Positions 54,489 through 63,762 of a stretch of 64,000 nucleotides of DNA are shown here, one piece after another (the stretch's first letter is position 1; each line of letters starts with the position of its first letter). The translations under genes and the position numbers were made by a program. The notes under the pieces are model-generated. The model was not told where the DNA came from. It made no database searches and saw only the letters and a program-made list of their open reading frames with translations. Source of the DNA: Herminiimonas sp. (lineage in GTDB: Bacteria; Pseudomonadota; Gammaproteobacteria; Burkholderiales; Burkholderiaceae); contig NZ_JAURVN010000019.1 of assembly GCF_030655415.1 (NCBI RefSeq), positions 70,519-134,518 on the forward strand. Reading direction: 5' to 3'.

Positions 54489-55684
54489 ATACGACCAACA
54501 CAGCAGTAACAGAAACACCTAAAGCCAACAACGGCAAACGCCGCCAGCGGATCATCGCTGTCTCCGTTTTGCTAGCGCTCTTGCTGATTGCATACGGCAT
54601 CTGGTGGGCAATTTACGCACGTCATTTTGAAGATACCGATGATGCTTACGTCGCAGGTAATGTCGTGCAAGTCACACCACAAGTTAGTGGCACAGTCATC
54701 GCGATACACGCTGACGATACAGAACTTGTAGAAGCCGGCAAACCATTGATCGAACTCGATCATAGCGACGCCAAAGTAGCGCTTGATCAAGCAGAAGCAC
54801 AACTCGCACAAACCGTACGCGAAGTACGTACCTTGTTTGTGAATAACCGTACCTTGAATGCGAACGTCACTGCACGTATTAGCGATGTTGCACGCGCCAA
54901 GTCTGATCTGGCACGCCGCGAACAATTGAGCGGAACCGGCGCTGTATCGAAGGAAGAGCTGGATCATGCGCGTACCGCATTGCAAGCAGCAGAATCCGCA
55001 TTGCAAGCGACGCGTGAACAGCTCGCGTCGAATCAGGTGCTCACAGATCGCACCTCAGTCGCGAATCATCCAAATGTGCAACGCGCAGCAGCACAAGTGC
55101 AATCAGCTTATTTGAATTTAGCGCGTAATACTTTGCCTGCGCCGATTACCGGTTACATCGCAAAACGTTCAGTGCAAGTCGGCCAGCGCGTTGCGCCAGG
55201 TACGCCATTGCTGGCAATCGTGCCACTGACGAGCCTGTGGGTCGATGCCAATTTCAAGGAAGTGCAAGTCGCCAAGATGCGTATCGGTCAGCCGGTTACT
55301 TTGCATTCCGATTTGTATGGCAGCGGTGTTGAATATCACGGCAAGGTCGTCGGTCTGTCGGCCGGAACTGGCGCCGCATTTGCCCTGTTGCCAACGCAGA
55401 ATGCCAGCGGTAACTGGATCAAGGTCGTGCAACGTATTCCAGTGCGTATCGAACTCGATGCCAAAGAATTGGCTGAACGTCCTTTGCGCGTAGGTTTGTC
55501 GATGCAGGTTGAAGTGGACATCGCGCATGCTGAAGGCACATCGCTGACATCCGCTGTGCCTGCGCGTAGCGAACCCGCGTATCAAACCGCTGTGTTCGAC
55601 AACGCCGGTCATGAAGCCGAAGCGCGTGTTGCGAGCATCATTGCCGCCAATAGCAATACCGCAGCAGCTAAAAATACACACTAA
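54485..55684 (+). CDS. HlyD/EmrA-family periplasmic adaptor
   Basis: 399 residues. A cytoplasmic N-terminal tail, membrane anchor (about 20-40) and the EmrA-type motif FEDTDDAYVAGNVVQVTPQVSG (in part) start a lipoyl half; a coiled-coil hairpin (about 100-200) is followed by LARNTLPAPITGYIAKRSVQVG and a beta-barrel part. It bridges the MFS pump and the outer-membrane channel. Overlaps the channel gene by four bases; emrB follows after 3 bases. Confidence 0.94.
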   Translation: MNTTNTAVTETPKANNGKRRQRIIAVSVLLALLLIAYGIWWAIYARHFEDTDDAYVAGNVVQVTPQVSGTVIAIHADDTELVEAGKPLIELDHSDAKVALDQAEAQLAQTVREVRTLFVNNRTLNANVTARISDVARAKSDLARREQLSGTGAVSKEELDHARTALQAAESALQATREQLASNQVLTDRTSVANHPNVQRAAAQVQSAYLNLARNTLPAPITGYIAKRSVQVGQRVAPGTPLLAIVPLTSLWVDANFKEVQVAKMRIGQPVTLHSDLYGSGVEYHGKVVGLSAGTGAAFALLPTQNASGNWIKVVQRIPVRIELDAKELAERPLRVGLSMQVEVDIAHAEGTSLTSAVPARSEPAYQTAVFDNAGHEAEARVASIIAANSNTAAAKNTH

Positions 55685-55687
55685 ATT

Positions 55688-57241
55688 ATGAGTGCAACTC
55701 CTCGTTCCGCGTTGCCGCCACTAAGTGGCACGCCACTCGTAGTCGGCACGATAGCGCTGTCGCTCGCGGTGTTCATGAACGTACTCGACTCGTCGATTGC
55801 GAACGTGTCCATCCCTGCGATTTCCGGTGATCTTGGTGTCTCACCACAACAGGGAACCTGGGTGATTACCTCGTTCGCGGTGGCGAATGCGATTTCGGTT
55901 CCGCTCACAGGTTGGCTGACGCAGCGCTTTGGTCAAGTGCGTCTTTTCATTACGTCGATTTTGTTGTTCGTGCTGGCTTCATGTTTGTGTGGTTTGGCTC
56001 CGAGTATCGAACTGTTGATTGCTGCGCGTATTTTGCAAGGCGCGGTGGCGGGTCCGATGATTCCATTGTCGCAAGCTCTGCTGCTATCGAGTTATCCGCC
56101 CGCGAAGAGTGGGATGGCGCTGGCGTTCTGGGGCATGACGACGCTGGTGGCGCCAGTCGCCGGTCCGTTGCTGGGCGGTTGGATCTCGGACAACTACACG
56201 TGGCCGTGGATTTTCTACATCAATATTCCGATCGGTATTTTCGCAGCGTGGGCGACGTGGTCTATCTATCGCGAACGTGAATCAAAAACCTACAAACTGC
56301 CTATCGACAAAGTGGGTTTGGTACTGCTTGTATTGTGGGTAGGCTGTCTGCAATTGATGCTGGATAAAGGCAAAGAACTTGATTGGTTCCACTCAGGTGA
56401 AATCATCATCCTGGCATCGATAGCGGTGGTGGCATTCGTCTACTTCATCATTTGGGAAATCGGCGAAGAACATCCAGTAGTGGATCTTTCGCTGTTCAAA
56501 GGACGCAACTTTAGTGGTGGCGTGATCGCGATCTCAGTGGCTTACGGTTTGTTCTTTGGTAGTTTGGTGATTCTGCCTTTGTGGTTGCAGACCCAATTGG
56601 GATATACCGCGACTGAAGCCGGAAAAGTAATGGCGCCGGTTGGTATTTTTGCGATTATTTTGTCGCCGATAGTCGGTAAGCTATTGCCGAAAATCGATGC
56701 ACGTTGGGTCGCAACAACTGCCTTCCTGATTTTTGCGCTGGTGTTCTTCATGCGTTCGCAATTCACGCAGGATGTGGACGTGTTGACGCTGATGATTCCG
56801 ACTGTGATTCAAGGCGCGGCGATGGCGATGTTCTTTATTCCACTGACGTCGATCATCTTGTCAGGCCAATCACCAGACAAGATTCCTGCAGCGGCGGGTT
56901 TGTCCAATTTCGTGAGGATCATGTTTGGCGGTATCGGTACTTCAGTAACGTCGACGATGTGGGATAACCGTACGATTTTGCATCATGCACAATTGGCGGA
57001 GCATACCGGTCCGCATAATCCGGCATTCACGCAGTCCGTACAGGCGCTGATGTCGCGCGGCATGACGGAGCAGGGCGCATGGGCGGTGATAGACAGGTCG
57101 ATGACGGTACAAGCCAGTACGCTGGCTGCGACGGATATTTTCTGGATATCGGCAATCCTGTTTCTGCTGCTGATTGGATTCATCTGGATGACCAAGCCAA
57201 GCAAATCAAGTGCGCCGGCCGACGCTGCGGGTGCGCATTGA
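55688..57241 (+). CDS. DHA2-family MFS drug exporter (EmrB-like)
   Basis: 517 residues, 14 predicted membrane helices. The helix-1 motif LDSSIANVSIPAISGDLG, the helix-4/5 GPMIPLSQALLLSSYPPAKSG region and motif C-like GPLLGGWISDNYTWPWIFYINIP (in part) are typical EmrB. Uses the proton gradient to expel hydrophobic compounds with the adaptor and channel encoded just upstream. Last gene of the marR operon; a hairpin follows. Confidence 0.95.
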   Translation: MSATPRSALPPLSGTPLVVGTIALSLAVFMNVLDSSIANVSIPAISGDLGVSPQQGTWVITSFAVANAISVPLTGWLTQRFGQVRLFITSILLFVLASCLCGLAPSIELLIAARILQGAVAGPMIPLSQALLLSSYPPAKSGMALAFWGMTTLVAPVAGPLLGGWISDNYTWPWIFYINIPIGIFAAWATWSIYRERESKTYKLPIDKVGLVLLVLWVGCLQLMLDKGKELDWFHSGEIIILASIAVVAFVYFIIWEIGEEHPVVDLSLFKGRNFSGGVIAISVAYGLFFGSLVILPLWLQTQLGYTATEAGKVMAPVGIFAIILSPIVGKLLPKIDARWVATTAFLIFALVFFMRSQFTQDVDVLTLMIPTVIQGAAMAMFFIPLTSIILSGQSPDKIPAAAGLSNFVRIMFGGIGTSVTSTMWDNRTILHHAQLAEHTGPHNPAFTQSVQALMSRGMTEQGAWAVIDRSMTVQASTLAATDIFWISAILFLLLIGFIWMTKPSKSSAPADAAGAH

Positions 57242-57254
57242 TCCTATGATGGGA

Positions 57255-57287
57255 TGAAGGTTGTCTAGCGATTTTCGACAACCTTCA
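57255..57287 (+). terminator. Hairpin at the end of the efflux operon
   Basis: An 11-bp perfect stem TGAAGGTTGTC (57255-57265) / GACAACCTTCA (57277-57287), but no T-run after it. It may protect the 3' end or act with Rho. Confidence 0.5.
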
Positions 57288-57333
57288 CCACGTCATCGTC
57301 TATCATGCGTGGATTAAATTTTTGGCTACTTGC

Positions 57334-58512
57334 ATGAGCTTTCCCCAAACTTTGCATCTGTTTTGCCGTGTCGTCGATAACTACGGCGACATCGGTATTT
57401 GCTGGCGCTTCGCAAGGCAGTTGCAGCGCGAGCACAATATCGCCGTCACTTTGTGGGTGGATGATTTACGTAGCTTTCAGCGCATCTGTCCAGAGGTGGT
57501 GTTAGACCTTGAAGAGCAGAAAATCTTTGGCGTAGCGATCCGTCATTGGCGTGATCAGGAAGGCGTGTTCGCAGTCAGTGATCTGGCCGATATTGTCATT
57601 GAGTTTTTTGCCTGCGATATTCCACCTGGCTATATCACTGCGATGGCTGAATGTAATCCGCGTCCTGTGTGGCTCAACCTCGAAGGTTTGACTGCAGAAG
57701 AGTGGGTGGAAGGCTGTCATACGCTGCCGTCTTCTCATCCGCGCCTGTCTTTGACCAAGCATTTTTTCTTTCCGGGATTTACCGAGAAGACAGGCGGCTT
57801 GTTACGTGAATCTTCTTTGGAAGAGCAACGCCAGCAATTTCAGTCTGATCCAAAAGCCATGGCGGAATTTCTCGCGCAGTTCGGCGTGACTGCGGCCGAG
57901 ATGGCGTCGACCAAAGTGTCCTTGTTCTGTTATCCGGACGCGCCAGTTACCGCCTTGTTTGAAGCTTGGCAAAACGGCGCGACAGCCATTACTTGCTTGG
58001 TGCCGGAAGGCGTCGCTGCTGATTCAATTCAGGTGTTCCTAGGCGCAGAAGCAAAAGCCGGAGCTTCATTTACGCGTGGCGCGCTGACAGTGCGCGTCTT
58101 GTCATTTGTTGCACAGCCGGATTACGATAAGTTGCTGTGGGCTTGCGATTTGAATTTTGTGCGTGGTGAGGATTCGTGGGTGCGGGCGCAGTGGGCCGGC
58201 AAGCCGTTTATCTGGCATATCTATCCGCAAGATGAGAATCTCCATCACAAAAAATTACGCGCATTTTTGCAGCGTTATTCACCGGATATCGAAAGCTTGA
58301 GTAGTTTCTCTTTGTGCTGGAATGGCGCTGAAATAGCGGTAGATAAAGGACAGACAGACTGGCCGACACTCTGGTCACTATTTCAAGCTGATATGCCAAA
58401 AATTGCTCACAAGTCTGTGGATTGGCAGCAAAAAATGCTGGCAAACGGCGATTTAACATCCAATTTGTTGCAATTTGCCGTCTCGCTGCGCTCAGAGGCC
58501 GCTAAAAACTAG
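57334..58512 (+). CDS. earP: EF-P arginine rhamnosyltransferase EarP
   Basis: 392 residues from the ATG at 57334; a TTG 12 bases upstream is possible but less likely. Opening LHLFCRVVDNYGDIGICWRFA gives the GT-B glycosyltransferase N-lobe with Asp15 and Asp19, equivalent to residues essential in Pseudomonas EarP; the C-lobe has NFVRGEDSWVRAQWAGKPFIWHIYPQDE (in part), the dTDP-rhamnose site. It rhamnosylates Arg32 of EF-P, whose gene is next and does have Arg32. Confidence 0.95.
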   Translation: MSFPQTLHLFCRVVDNYGDIGICWRFARQLQREHNIAVTLWVDDLRSFQRICPEVVLDLEEQKIFGVAIRHWRDQEGVFAVSDLADIVIEFFACDIPPGYITAMAECNPRPVWLNLEGLTAEEWVEGCHTLPSSHPRLSLTKHFFFPGFTEKTGGLLRESSLEEQRQQFQSDPKAMAEFLAQFGVTAAEMASTKVSLFCYPDAPVTALFEAWQNGATAITCLVPEGVAADSIQVFLGAEAKAGASFTRGALTVRVLSFVAQPDYDKLLWACDLNFVRGEDSWVRAQWAGKPFIWHIYPQDENLHHKKLRAFLQRYSPDIESLSSFSLCWNGAEIAVDKGQTDWPTLWSLFQADMPKIAHKSVDWQQKMLANGDLTSNLLQFAVSLRSEAAKN

Positions 58513-58627
58513 GTATAATTCGCGGTTAATTTGAAGCTTCTTTTTTCGATCAAACGTGAGCTTACGTGGCTTTTGGCCGCAGGCGACAGATGATTTTTAT
58601 GCAACCTACTTTTTACGTATACTTTTT

Positions 58628-59203
58628 ATGAAACCTGCAAAAGAAATTCGCGTTGGCAACATCATTATGGTGGATGCAAAACCTTTCATCGTGTTGCGTT
58701 CCGATGTTAACGGTTCGAGCCGCACCGGCTTCACCTACAAATGGAAGATGAAAAATCTTCTGACCAACAGCCCGATGGAAAACGTCATGCGCGGCGACGA
58801 CAAGTTCGACGTCGTTGTCCTCGACAAAAAGCCTGTGACTTATTCGTACTTCGCTGATCCTTTGTACGTCTTCATGGACGAAGAATACAATCAGTTTGAA
58901 ATCGAAGAAGAAAACCTGGGCGATGCATTGCATTACCTGAAAGACGGCATGGAATGCGAAGCAGTGTTCTATGACGGCAAAGCAATCTCGGTTGAATTGC
59001 CTATCACGATCGCTCGTCAAATCGTTTACTCGGAGCCAGCAGTTAAAGGCAATACTTCCGGTAACGTATTGAAAGAAGCGCGTATTGAAAACGCTGTCGA
59101 AGCGCATCAACACACTGTTCAAGTGCCGTTGTTTGTCAGCAGCGATGACGTAATCGAAATCGATACACGCACCAATGAATACAAGCGCGTTGTTCGCAAC
59201 TAA
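58628..59203 (+). CDS. efp: Elongation factor P (Arg32 type)
   Basis: 191 residues from the ATG at 58628. The KOW-like N-domain carries GSSRTGF with Arg at residue 32, the EarP-modified position, instead of the Lys used by the EpmA system. OB domains II and III follow, ending [14 protein letters not shown]. It relieves ribosome stalling at proline runs. An in-frame ATG at 58556 would add 24 residues not found in EF-P. A TATAAT at 58514-58519 may give efp its own promoter inside the end of earP. Confidence 0.96.
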   Translation: MKPAKEIRVGNIIMVDAKPFIVLRSDVNGSSRTGFTYKWKMKNLLTNSPMENVMRGDDKFDVVVLDKKPVTYSYFADPLYVFMDEEYNQFEIEEENLGDALHYLKDGMECEAVFYDGKAISVELPITIARQIVYSEPAVKGNTSGNVLKEARIENAVEAHQHTVQVPLFVSSDDVIEIDTRTNEYKRVVRN

Positions 59204-59218
59204 TACTTCGCTGCAATT

Positions 59219-59250
59219 AAAAACGCCGCTTTATATGCGGCGTTTTTTTT
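59219..59250 (+). terminator. Rho-independent terminator after efp
   Basis: AAACGCCGC (59221-59229) / GCGGCGTTT (59237-59245), followed by five more T. Confidence 0.94.
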
Positions 59251-59296
59251 CGTCTGTCAGTTTATAAGGACGGAAACTAACACGCTGTCGGTCCAC

Positions 59297-59332
59297 AAAA
59301 AATGCCTGCAAAATATCTGCAGGCGTTTTTAG
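59297..59332 (-). terminator. Terminator after the M48 protease gene
   Basis: GCCTGCA (59304-59310) / TGCAGGC (59318-59324); on the minus strand the hairpin is followed by ATTTTTTG. It serves the DUF898-M48 unit. Confidence 0.85.
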
Positions 59333-59357
59333 CTTTCAGCTTCAGGTGGGTCGAAGT

Positions 59358-60347
59358 TTATTGTGCGTTCTTGATATGCGCGATGCGATCATCTGTCGAT
59401 GGGTGACTGGACAAGTAGGGCGGTGGAGCTTCGCTTTCCTTGGTTTTCATACGTTCAAAGCTGTCCGACAATTGCGATAGTGGAATGCCATTTGCCTTCA
59501 TCATTGCAATCGCATAGTCGTCGGCTTCACGTTCAGCATCGCGTGAATACTTCATATCCAGCATCACCGTTGGCACGGTCGCAATGATCGACGAAACATC
59601 GCCAAAGATCACGGTGATGACAGCGCCAATTGCCGAGCTTTGCACAATGCGGCGCATCAAATGGCGTTCATGCAAATGTCCCAACTCATGTGCCAGTACG
59701 CCTATCACTTGCTCATCGTTGCTCATCAACTTGACCAGCTCATCGGTCATGATGATTTGGCCGGAAGGCAGCGCAAAGGCATTTGGCCCAATATTACTTT
59801 TACGGAAAATGATTTCATACGATGGCGCGCCTTCTTTAGGCGGCACCATCATTTGAAATTTTTTGGTGATCTCATCGCGTCTGGCGACAGGCAGCTGGCT
59901 GGGCGCAAGTATGCGTTTGTCCAGAAACTCCAACGTTCCTTTACTGATGGAGCGTTCGACGCTTTCAGGCAATGCTTTGGCTACGATATCGGCGGCGATG
60001 GGCAGCGCATATAAATAGCCCAGCACCAGAATCGCGATGGTGGCGACCAGGCCTATCAAGGCGTTGCGCCAGCTTTGCTGCATGCGCACGACGGCGGAAT
60101 CGCGATAGCCAGTTGCTGCGAGCAGATCATCGAACTCGGGTGCGTTATTGATTTCCAGATAGGCGTCGTCGGGAAACGTCACCTTGCGAAATCCGTTCCG
60201 GGTACGCTCGGATACCCGCAGCTCGCTGATCGGCGATGCACGCTGTGCGTCACCTGAGATGCTTGCGATCCCGTCATTCACTGACAAGCTCACGCGATGT
60301 ACGCGTGAGGTCTTGCCGTCGAAGTAGGATGCCGGGATTTGCGTCAT
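59358..60347 (-). CDS. M48-family membrane metalloprotease
   Basis: 329 residues. A ~90-residue N-terminal domain (DUF7092-like, FDGKTSRVHRVSLSV start), a membrane helix (about 90-118: ALIGLVATIAILVLGYLYAL), then an M48 peptidase with HELGHLHERH (zinc His and catalytic Glu) and the downstream zinc ligand in DAEREADDYAI. SSHPSTDDRI near the C-terminus is another M48 hallmark. Likely an inner-membrane or periplasmic quality-control protease. Follows the DUF898 gene by 38 bases. Confidence 0.93.
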   Translation of the reverse strand: MTQIPASYFDGKTSRVHRVSLSVNDGIASISGDAQRASPISELRVSERTRNGFRKVTFPDDAYLEINNAPEFDDLLAATGYRDSAVVRMQQSWRNALIGLVATIAILVLGYLYALPIAADIVAKALPESVERSISKGTLEFLDKRILAPSQLPVARRDEITKKFQMMVPPKEGAPSYEIIFRKSNIGPNAFALPSGQIIMTDELVKLMSNDEQVIGVLAHELGHLHERHLMRRIVQSSAIGAVITVIFGDVSSIIATVPTVMLDMKYSRDAEREADDYAIAMMKANGIPLSQLSDSFERMKTKESEAPPPYLSSHPSTDDRIAHIKNAQ

Positions 60348-60385
60348 TAGGCTTGCAAGTTAAGGTGATTAGTTATGGCAATAAA

Positions 60386-61474
60386 TCAAAGCGACAAGTC
60401 GAAGTCCAGCAAATCTGCAACGCCTTCGCCGGTCGCGCCTGCTTGTGCCTGCGTTGCTGCGACGAAATGATCGAGGCTGCCTTCAGGATGCAAGGTCATC
60501 GATTCAACTCGATACTTCATATAGCGAATTTGTGCAAAGGGCATGAACAAACCGAGTGTGCAAATGATCGCGATGATGTTGGTGATGGCGATGAAAGACA
60601 CGCGCGTCCATTTCATCTCGCTTTGGAAGTGATGCAAGCCAAGACGTGTGTTGTTCCAGATCAGGTTCTGGATCAGGGTTGCAAAAATCGGGAATACCAA
60701 AAACATCCAGACATACATCGCAAAGATAAACGCAAAAACCGCAAACATGCTGGCCGTATCTCTGGCATCCGTCATACCGTCGCTAACGATCATGGTAAAT
60801 ACGGCGCCACCGAACACAACACAGATCGCTGTGAAACCGGTCAGCCAGATCGCAAAAAACAGCAAATAGCGTTTATAAAATGCGCCTACTGTTGCGTCGA
60901 AGGAAAAGTGCGTGCTGCCGAAGCGGCTTTCCTCGTGCTGAAATCTTTTCAAACGCTGATGTGCAAACGGTGCCGCCAGCAAGAGGCTGATACCAGCCAA
61001 TAGCGGCCACAGCAGATACACCAGATAGGCTTGCTTCAAGGAGCCGCGGAAGCCAAAGCGTATGCCCCGATAGCTGGAGTTATACAGCTTGAACTGCAGA
61101 CTTTTCCAAATCAACCAGGGTGCCGCGAACGCAACCGCAATAATCATCAGCAAGGCCACGAAGCCAGAGGCTTCCAGCGCGAGGTTGTAAGCGATGATCA
61201 GGATGACAGCGACAAACCGGCCTTTCAAAATGGCGACCGGGTTACCGTGATACTCAAAACTTGAATTGGCGACAGTTGTGTTGCCGTAGAAATACTTGAG
61301 TCGTCTTACCTTTGCCCAAGCTGAATAAATGCCCAGAGTGACGATCGATAGCAGCAGATTGACGATCCAGATGCGGAAGTACTCGCCACCGGTGCCGCTG
61401 AATGAAAACGGCAATGGACCAGTCTGCTGCGGCTCTCCTTGATTTACGGTTTGAAAACCAGAAACGTCAGTCAT
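60386..61474 (-). CDS. DUF898 (YjgN-like) inner-membrane protein
   Basis: 362 residues with about six membrane helices. FSGTGGEYFRIWIVNLLLSI, SAWAKVRRLKYFYGNT, and YRGIRFGFRG are DUF898 markers; the unit repeats in the second half (FQSEMKWTRVSFIAITNIIA, FAQIRYMKYR). Function unknown, linked here to an M48 protease in one operon, an arrangement seen in other proteobacteria. Confidence 0.92.
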   Translation of the reverse strand: MTDVSGFQTVNQGEPQQTGPLPFSFSGTGGEYFRIWIVNLLLSIVTLGIYSAWAKVRRLKYFYGNTTVANSSFEYHGNPVAILKGRFVAVILIIAYNLALEASGFVALLMIIAVAFAAPWLIWKSLQFKLYNSSYRGIRFGFRGSLKQAYLVYLLWPLLAGISLLLAAPFAHQRLKRFQHEESRFGSTHFSFDATVGAFYKRYLLFFAIWLTGFTAICVVFGGAVFTMIVSDGMTDARDTASMFAVFAFIFAMYVWMFLVFPIFATLIQNLIWNNTRLGLHHFQSEMKWTRVSFIAITNIIAIICTLGLFMPFAQIRYMKYRVESMTLHPEGSLDHFVAATQAQAGATGEGVADLLDFDLSL

Positions 61475-62010
61475 GTGTTCTCCCTGAACAATTTATTTTT
61501 ATCTGAATGCCTGCATCATGGTTGCTTGCCGATAATAAATTGTCAAGTATGAAAGTAATTTTGGGCGTTTACATTGCACGTGGATGGAAGCGGACATTTT
61601 TGCGTGTAATCGATTGCTTTAAGAAATAAAAATATAAAAACGGCTACGCATTTTTTAAGCGAGTGACCGGTGATTCTTTTGAGATTTATTAAACGCGATT
61701 CAAACCTAGAAATTTTCTTCAAAGTTCGTCAAATAAACCACTTCAATCTACTGCTTAATTTTTAAGCAGTGGTCCATCTCAAAATTTTGATGAAAAAAGT
61801 TTTATAAAAAATGTAACAAATTAGAACTTTAGCAATTGTGTACGTACCAATTGCAGATGCGCTTAATCGTGAGCATTACTCATATGCAAGCTGCATCTTA
61901 GAAGTGCAAATCAGTTAAAGCGGCAACGTCGTTTACGCGCGATGCGCAGCTGACTGTGAAGCGTACATATTTATTTCACGTCATCGCGACAATTATTTTC
62001 AGGAGATTTC
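61475..62010. other. AT-rich divergent intergenic region with one hairpin
   Basis: About 535 bases, clearly more AT-rich than its surroundings. The only distinct structure is ACTGCTTAA-TTT-TTAAGCAGT (61750-61770), a 9-bp hairpin. No convincing frame. It must hold promoters for DUF898 (minus) and bactofilin (plus). Confidence 0.5.
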
Positions 62011-62556
62011 ATGCTTCGATCTGACACGCTTTTTGGCAAGCGAGAATCCAATACGCCAAATCCTCCATTGAACACAGGCAGTTCCGCTGCGTCGTCAACC
62101 ACATCGAGTGCCGGTTTCCATAGCAAGCCAGCGTCTTCTACCAACAGTAATTTTAATAGCCCATCCACCAGTCAAGCGCCGGCGCCTAGCACCAATGAAG
62201 TCGGTAGCAAGTTGATCGTCGGACCGAATATCAAACTCAAAGGCGTTGAGATCACCGATTGCGATACCTTGGTGGTCGAAGGCTTTGTTGAAGCAACGAT
62301 GGATTCTCGCGTGATTCAAATTTCCAAAGACGGATCTTTCAAAGGATCTGCCGGTATTGATATCGCAGAAATTCACGGCACCTTCGACGGTGAATTGACA
62401 GTGCGCCAGAAGCTGGTGATTTACGCTTCCGGCAAAGTGTCCGGCAAGATTCGTTACGGCAATGTCGTAATCGAAGAAGGCGGTCAATTGATGGGCGACG
62501 TACAGGTTGGTGCCGCGACGCCGCCTAAAGGATTGGCTGTCGCGAAAAGCGTTTAA
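62011..62556 (+). CDS. Bactofilin (polymer-forming cytoskeletal protein)
   Basis: 181 residues. Disordered Ser/Thr/Pro/Asn N-tail (about 1-65) followed by a bactofilin beta-helix (about 68-165): GSKLIVGPNIKLKGVEITDC, DGSFKGSAGIDIAEIHGTFD and SGKVSGKIRYGNVVIEEGGQ give the repeated G-x-I turns. Polymerises without nucleotide to scaffold envelope or chromosome processes. AGGAG upstream marks the start. A monocistronic unit. Confidence 0.93.
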   Translation: MLRSDTLFGKRESNTPNPPLNTGSSAASSTTSSAGFHSKPASSTNSNFNSPSTSQAPAPSTNEVGSKLIVGPNIKLKGVEITDCDTLVVEGFVEATMDSRVIQISKDGSFKGSAGIDIAEIHGTFDGELTVRQKLVIYASGKVSGKIRYGNVVIEEGGQLMGDVQVGAATPPKGLAVAKSV

Positions 62557-62589
62557 TTATTTAGCTAATTAAATCCTGTTGTGACTTGT

Positions 62590-62615
62590 GCCTGCGCCAG
62601 TTTTCTGGCGCGGGC
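62590..62615 (+). terminator. Hairpin after the bactofilin gene
   Basis: GCCTGCGCCAG-TTTT-CTGGCGCGGGC, nearly perfect 11-bp stem, but only ATTTG after it. Likely the end of the bactofilin transcript. Confidence 0.65.
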
Positions 62616-62774
62616 ATTTGTGTAGTCCACTTTTTTGGCGATGTTCTTCTCGCGTTCCATCTATTCAAATGGTCCAACGATTGCCGGGCCATTTTGTCTG
62701 TATTCGCAAGCCGTGCGACAATACACGGCCTCGCTTGATGTTCAAGTGCCTCTCTTGCCATACAGACCAATATT

Positions 62775-63641
62775 ATGCATTCGCAATACATACTTAATCT
62801 GTCCTGCCTCGATCAACGCGGTATTGTGCAACGCGTTTCCGGTTTTCTCGCCGACCACGGCTGCAATATTATTGATTCCGCCCAGTTCGGCGATCAGCAA
62901 TCCAAACTCTTTTTCATGCGCGTGCATTTCGCCGCTGAAGACAAGGCGCTGACCGAAGAAGTATTACGCGGAACGTTTGCCACGCTGGCTGACACGATGC
63001 AAATGAATTGGCAATTGCACGACGCGTTTAAAAAGCCGCGTGTGTTGTTGATGGTTTCCAAGATCGGGCACTGCCTGAACGATTTATTGTTCCGCTACAA
63101 AAGTGGTTTGTTGCCAGTAGAGATCCCAGCGATCGTCTCGAATCACACAGATTTCTATCAACTCGCTGCCAGCTACAACATCCCATTCCATCATCTGCCT
63201 TTGGCAACAGGCGCGCCGGAATCCGCCAAGCGCGCGCAAGAAGAAAAGGTTCTGGAAATTGTAGAGTCAGCCAATATCGACCTGATCGTGCTGGCGCGTT
63301 ACATGCAAATTCTGTCGCCGGAAATGTGCACTGCGCTCGAAGGCCGCGCGATCAACATTCATCATTCATTCCTGCCTAGCTTTAAAGGCGCCAAGCCTTA
63401 CTATCAAGCGCATGATCGTGGCGTGAAGCTGATCGGCGCGACGGCGCATTTTGTTACTGGCCATCTGGATGAAGGCCCCATCATTGAGCAGGATGTCGCA
63501 CGTGTTGATCACGCGATGGATCCTGCGACCTTGACTGCGATTGGGCGCGATGTGGAGTGTGTGGTGCTAGCGCGGGCGGTTAAGTATTTTGTTGAGCACC
63601 GGATTTTGTTGAATGGTCACAAAACGGTGGTTTTTAAGTAG
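62775..63641 (+). CDS. purU: Formyltetrahydrofolate deformylase
   Basis: 288 residues. N-terminal ACT domain (about 1-80: YILNLSCLDQRGIVQRVSGF) and C-terminal formyltransferase-like catalytic domain with MVSKIGHCLNDLLFR, SNHTDF, and INIHHSFLPSFKGAKPYYQA, then GATAHFVTGHLDEGPII; the Asn/His/Asp catalytic set is intact. Releases formate from 10-formyl-THF, balancing one-carbon pools. The residue after the ACT domain in E. coli binds Gly/Met regulation. Followed by a strong terminator. Confidence 0.97.
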   Translation: MHSQYILNLSCLDQRGIVQRVSGFLADHGCNIIDSAQFGDQQSKLFFMRVHFAAEDKALTEEVLRGTFATLADTMQMNWQLHDAFKKPRVLLMVSKIGHCLNDLLFRYKSGLLPVEIPAIVSNHTDFYQLAASYNIPFHHLPLATGAPESAKRAQEEKVLEIVESANIDLIVLARYMQILSPEMCTALEGRAINIHHSFLPSFKGAKPYYQAHDRGVKLIGATAHFVTGHLDEGPIIEQDVARVDHAMDPATLTAIGRDVECVVLARAVKYFVEHRILLNGHKTVVFK

Positions 63642-63668
63642 ATTTTTCTGCCTTCGGGTTTGAATGTT

Positions 63669-63698
63669 AAAAAGCCGCCTTGGTTAGGCGGCTTTTTT
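63669..63698 (+). terminator. Rho-independent terminator after purU
   Basis: AAAAAGCCGCCT-TGGTT-AGGCGGCTTTTTT, starting 28 bases after the purU stop. Confidence 0.95.
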
Positions 63699-63762
63699 AT
63701 TGCGCTTCTTTTAGCGTGCTTTGTTGTTGATACTGTTTTTTCTTGGTGGTGGCTTGCCTGGG

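Noticed and set aside
58556..58627. 24-codon N-terminal extension of EF-P
   Set aside because: EF-P begins at [10 protein letters not shown], and Arg32 falls in the right place only with that start. A separate leader peptide cannot be excluded but has no support.
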